Assembly (NCBI GenBank): GCA_964498785.1
Contig: CAZCJL010000197.1
Location: 1 to 8,522 of the forward strand
Direction: 5' to 3'
Length of the DNA stretch: 8,522 nucleotides
Source of the DNA: Mariaggregatimicrobium sp964498785
Lineage (GTDB): Bacteria > Zhuqueibacterota > Zhuqueibacteria > Thermofontimicrobiales > Thiofontviventaceae
Under the pieces are notes generated by a model. It saw nothing but the letters and a program-made list of their open reading frames with translations. It was not told the DNA's origin and made no database searches. How positions within the stretch are numbered: position 1 is the first letter of the stretch; each line of letters opens with the position of its first letter. Below, one piece after another: positions 5,848 through 8,522 of the stretch. Position numbers and translations under genes: made by a program.

Positions 5848-8229
5848 ATGAAAAAATGGATTCTGCTCTTTTATGTTTTTCTGATATTAACCAATGCATT
5901 TTCTTACCAGGCAACTCTTGGGACAAATGAAATCATCTTTCGGCTGGCGAAAGATTATAAACCCGATGCACATCGGCTGATTGTTTTACTCAATGGTGAA
6001 GAAGAATCTGAGGACGCAATTAAACGCGCTGTGACGACAACAGATAACCGCAAAACTGTACGCGTATTTCTCAATATTCCAACTGAAACTACATTTTTGG
6101 GAATTTTAAAACTGCGCATGGTTCGACGCGATGCGCCGGAAGACGATATCGCGACGCCACTCGAATTTACGATTAAGGCGCCCAAACCACACTTGCATAA
6201 TATTATGCCTCAGAAAATTAGCAGTACCGGAGACAACAAGATCGAGTGGGATCATGTGTCAGAAACGCTGCAATTAATTGTGACCGGAGCGAATTTTTTC
6301 CCGGGTACCACAGGCATTCTTTCTTTTAAAGATCCGTTCCTCAGTGCGGAAGAAATAACATCATCTACACAGCGGATTGAATTTACACTTCACATCCGAT
6401 CCGGAGCGCAACCTGGTATGAAAAAATTATTTCTGGAAAATCATGGTGGTGAGCGGGACACGCTTGTTTTCAATTTATATTCCACTGCCATACCGTCAAT
6501 CATCACGTCTCATGACCGACCGACAGTTTATGCCGGTGTTGCCCAACGAGTCACTGCCGCGATTCGGTCGCCACAAAACATTGAAGAACTTTATATTGCC
6601 AATGATGCAGCAGGCAAAGACCAAATAGAGGATGCATTTTTTATCATTGAGAAAAATATCGATATTACAAATAATAAGTTGCCGTTAAAATTATATATTC
6701 TCGACCGACGTTATGCCAACAAAAGCCTGTTTGCGATTACTAAAAATGCAGATGCATCACCACAGCGAATCGGTACGCTTAGCAATCTGGTCCAAATTGA
6801 AGAAAAATACATTAAATTCAAACCAGTCAAAAAATATATTGGCGAGTATCTGGATGCGATTTATCTGGAAGAAAGCAGCCGCCATAATATTCGCCTGAGT
6901 GAAAATGTAGATTACACGCTGTTGAGTCCGGACAACCGCAGTTATCCGGCTCGCTATGAATCATCAATCCGTGCAATCAAGTTAGAAGAACCACAAAAAC
7001 TGGAGCTCAGTCATCAGGGGAATTGGCGTTTGAGCACACGGGCAGCAACTTATGCCGGTCCGGTGTGGGTCAGAAAAATCCCGAAAATCCTCTCTGCAAA
7101 ATGGATCCCGCAAAATCCCCGGTTACGGGAATTATCTGACGGTAAACCGTATGCCACACGGCAAACGCAGCACTATCAGGTCATCATGGAAATTCAGGAC
7201 ATGCCGGTGATAAAATTCCCGCTTAATCATTTCCAGTTTTTCGATGGCAAGGGAACCATTATTAGTGAACCGCGCAAAACCTATACTGATGGTATGACAG
7301 ATCGATTTGAATATGACATGGAGATTGATTCCACCATCGAGGCGCGGGAGTATTCCATTATTTACACACCGATCAATAATAAAATCCTTACAATGGAATT
7401 CTATGAGTACAATCAGCCGGTAAAAAATACGCGGCAGGATTTTATGACATTAAGCAATCCGGATGGCAGCACAACGATACTTCACTTAAAGAGCCGAAAA
7501 TCGAAATTCATTCCACATCCGGCTGTCCGACATCCGGTTGTTTTGCGAATCAATCCCAATACGACAATAAACGGAAATCAGTATCTGAATATTGAAGCCA
7601 AGCTATTTGATGATCAGGGAAAACAACGAGGAGAAACGTTTACCGGTCGCGTCCGCACGACCAAGCCGGAGGTTCGGATTAGTTTCCGAAAGAAGGAAAG
7701 CACGGGCTTCATTCAACTCGATGAATGGGATTCTATTCATTTGCGGATTGAACACGATCTTGAAAAATATTCACCCGCTCTTCCGGATGAAGAATTATTA
7801 GACCGAAAGGATACCTATTCATGGGAACACACAATTGTTTTGGAGGGAAAACGATTCAAGCAAATCATCGATGTGGTGACCCCGCTTCAACAAAGCGTGT
7901 ATATTTTTGAAGATGATTCGCTTCGGGCGTCGCTTTTTAATGTCGGTGTTAACGCGTTGTGGTATGTTCGCCAGAAAGATAATTACAAAAAATTCTGGCC
8001 GGTATCATTCGGAGTGGGCACGTTCACCTCCAATCTGGATCGGCTGGCTGATTCGCAAAGCGGCTCCATCGGAATTGCCGGATTGATAAATTTTGATATT
8101 AAACTGGTGCAAGTGGCGTTTGGAATTGGCCGGACGTTTGAATACTATTTCAAAAATAAAGAAAATTATAAAAAAGGCTGGCATGATTATCAAACACTGC
8201 TGTTGCAATTACGGTTGCCGCCGCAGTAA
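5848..8229 (+). CDS. Exported protein of unknown function, Ig/IPT-like with barrel-like C-terminus
   Basis: I do not recognise this 793-residue protein as a named family. Residues 1-19 form a signal peptide (KKW, then a hydrophobic run, cleavage likely after AFS before Y20). Residues ~25-110 look like a beta-sandwich. Residues ~115-210 resemble an IPT/TIG-type Ig fold (LQLIVTGANFFPGTTG at 141-156, a strand-rich middle, and a GMKKLFLENHGGE turn at 190-202). The middle (~215-670) is a series of beta-strand-rich segments with no clear motif. Residues ~670-793 change character: amphipathic alternating strands (NVGVNALWYVR, PVSFGVGTF, SIGIAGLINFDI, VQVAFGIGRTFEYYF, QTLLLQLRL) look like four to six outer-membrane strands. 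The likely location is the periplasm and outer membrane. It has its own promoter and a possible terminator. A role in envelope assembly is a guess only. Confidence 0.75.
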   Translation: MKKWILLFYVFLILTNAFSYQATLGTNEIIFRLAKDYKPDAHRLIVLLNGEEESEDAIKRAVTTTDNRKTVRVFLNIPTETTFLGILKLRMVRRDAPEDDIATPLEFTIKAPKPHLHNIMPQKISSTGDNKIEWDHVSETLQLIVTGANFFPGTTGILSFKDPFLSAEEITSSTQRIEFTLHIRSGAQPGMKKLFLENHGGERDTLVFNLYSTAIPSIITSHDRPTVYAGVAQRVTAAIRSPQNIEELYIANDAAGKDQIEDAFFIIEKNIDITNNKLPLKLYILDRRYANKSLFAITKNADASPQRIGTLSNLVQIEEKYIKFKPVKKYIGEYLDAIYLEESSRHNIRLSENVDYTLLSPDNRSYPARYESSIRAIKLEEPQKLELSHQGNWRLSTRAATYAGPVWVRKIPKILSAKWIPQNPRLRELSDGKPYATRQTQHYQVIMEIQDMPVIKFPLNHFQFFDGKGTIISEPRKTYTDGMTDRFEYDMEIDSTIEAREYSIIYTPINNKILTMEFYEYNQPVKNTRQDFMTLSNPDGSTTILHLKSRKSKFIPHPAVRHPVVLRINPNTTINGNQYLNIEAKLFDDQGKQRGETFTGRVRTTKPEVRISFRKKESTGFIQLDEWDSIHLRIEHDLEKYSPALPDEELLDRKDTYSWEHTIVLEGKRFKQIIDVVTPLQQSVYIFEDDSLRASLFNVGVNALWYVRQKDNYKKFWPVSFGVGTFTSNLDRLADSQSGSIGIAGLINFDIKLVQVAFGIGRTFEYYFKNKENYKKGWHDYQTLLLQLRLPPQ

Positions 8230-8237
8230 TTTTTTTT
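8207..8237 (+). terminator. Weak intrinsic terminator overlapping the gene end
   Basis: AATTAC (8207-8212) pairs with GTAATT (8226-8231) around a GC-rich 13-nt loop that can add a GG/CC pair. Eight T residues follow at 8230-8237. The stem includes the stop codon. The stem is short and AT-rich, so efficiency may be low, but the T-tract is convincing. Confidence 0.5.
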
Positions 8238-8380
8238 ATGACGCTATGCGAAAGATTCCTTAAAATATCGTTGCGTTCCTGTAATTAATTAACCTAAGTT
8301 CGATATAGAATAGTTTTAATTAACAAGTATTTTCTCCTTAAAAAAATAATATAATTAGTTGCCACAGATTGAACAAGGAT

Positions 8381-8430
8381 TGTATCCATTCAATAATTGA
8401 TGGTGTGCATCAAAGCTTTCGGATTCTCTT
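8381..8430. repeat. Right copy of the 50-bp perfect inverted repeat
   Basis: Exact reverse complement of bases 1-50, in opposite orientation and about 8.3 kb away. It contains the hairpin TTGATG-GTGTG-CATCAA (8397-8413) and the palindrome TCAATAATTGA (8390-8400). On its inner side (8380 and lower) the sequence is unrelated to the nucleotidyltransferase sequence that follows the left copy, so the homology ends sharply at 50 bp. Confidence 0.9.
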
Positions 8431-8456
8431 TAAATTTATTGATTAAGACGCGAATC

Positions 8457-8486
8457 TGTCATATCGGGCGAAGTCGAGATATGACA
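8457..8486. repeat. REP-like intergenic palindrome
   Basis: TGTCATATC (8457-8465) and GATATGACA (8478-8486) form a perfect 9-bp stem around the 12-nt loop GGGCGAAGTCGA. The 'TGTCAT...CGGGCGAAGTCGAG...ATGACA' layout resembles widespread dispersed intergenic palindromes of FCB-group and other environmental genomes. That attribution is from memory. It lies just outside the right inverted repeat. Confidence 0.6.
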
Positions 8487-8522
8487 ACATCCATTAGAAA
8501 AATGAAGATATATTGGGTATAC

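Larger units (their letters stand above)
8230..8522. other. 293-bp non-coding right end
   Basis: No gene is supported. The stretch is AT-rich, with TTAATTAAC-type palindromic words around 8284-8325. It then holds a CACAGATT word (8363-8370), the right copy of the 50-bp inverted repeat, and the REP-like palindrome. Confidence 0.65.

Noticed and set aside
1..8430. Classical insertion sequence or transposon bounded by the inverted repeats
   Set aside because: No transposase, integrase or resolvase is encoded between the repeats, and no target-site duplication can be seen because the left flank is outside the window.

Overview
The window comes from a bacterial chromosome or contig with moderate-to-low GC. 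The best taxonomic clue is the C-terminus of the 984-residue protein. It carries the QNYPNPFNP motif and a following GIYFYKL-type strand typical of type IX secretion (Por) sorting domains in the FCB superphylum, most often the Ignavibacteria/Calditrichota/KSB1/Marinimicrobia side of the group. I cannot place it more precisely. All genes I can support lie on the + strand.

Layout. (1) 1-565: two short overlapping nucleotidyltransferase (MNT-fold) ORFs. The first is N-terminally truncated next to a 50-bp sequence that recurs, perfectly inverted, near the right end (8381-8430). (2) 566-3639: a sigma70-like promoter and a large secreted CotH-kinase protein (signal peptide, CotH kinase, Ig/FnIII-like domain, CBM48-like domain, second Ig-like domain, lamin-tail domain, T9SS sorting domain). 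(3) 3640-3951: an intergenic region with a 15-bp perfect hairpin, then a predicted branched RNA/DNA fold, then an AT-rich leader. (4) 3952-5523: a cytosolic tandem family-2 glycosyltransferase whose first domain has lost its DXD motif. (5) 5524-5847: an intergenic region with a possible pseudoknot or switching fold, a pair of palindromic operator-like boxes, and a near-consensus promoter. (6) 5848-8229: an unrecognised 793-residue exported protein with Ig/IPT-like segments and a short beta-barrel-like C-terminus, followed by a weak terminator. (7) 8230-8522: non-coding, with the right copy of the inverted repeat and a REP-like palindrome.

How the genes relate. The three large genes are widely spaced. 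Two have clear promoters of their own and the glycosyltransferase probably has one, so they look like single transcription units rather than one operon. Two encode envelope or exported proteins. The glycosyltransferase could act on a surface polysaccharide or a secreted protein, but the window does not show a pathway. The two small nucleotidyltransferases look like the remains of an MNT/HEPN-type toxin-antitoxin cassette whose upstream part is missing.

I do not see a convincing complete new defence or biosynthetic system. The most notable non-obvious signals are the 50-bp terminal inverted repeat whose inner end coincides with the break in the first nucleotidyltransferase, and the two structured intergenic regions. 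The inverted repeat could be a real rearrangement or a contig-end assembly artefact.
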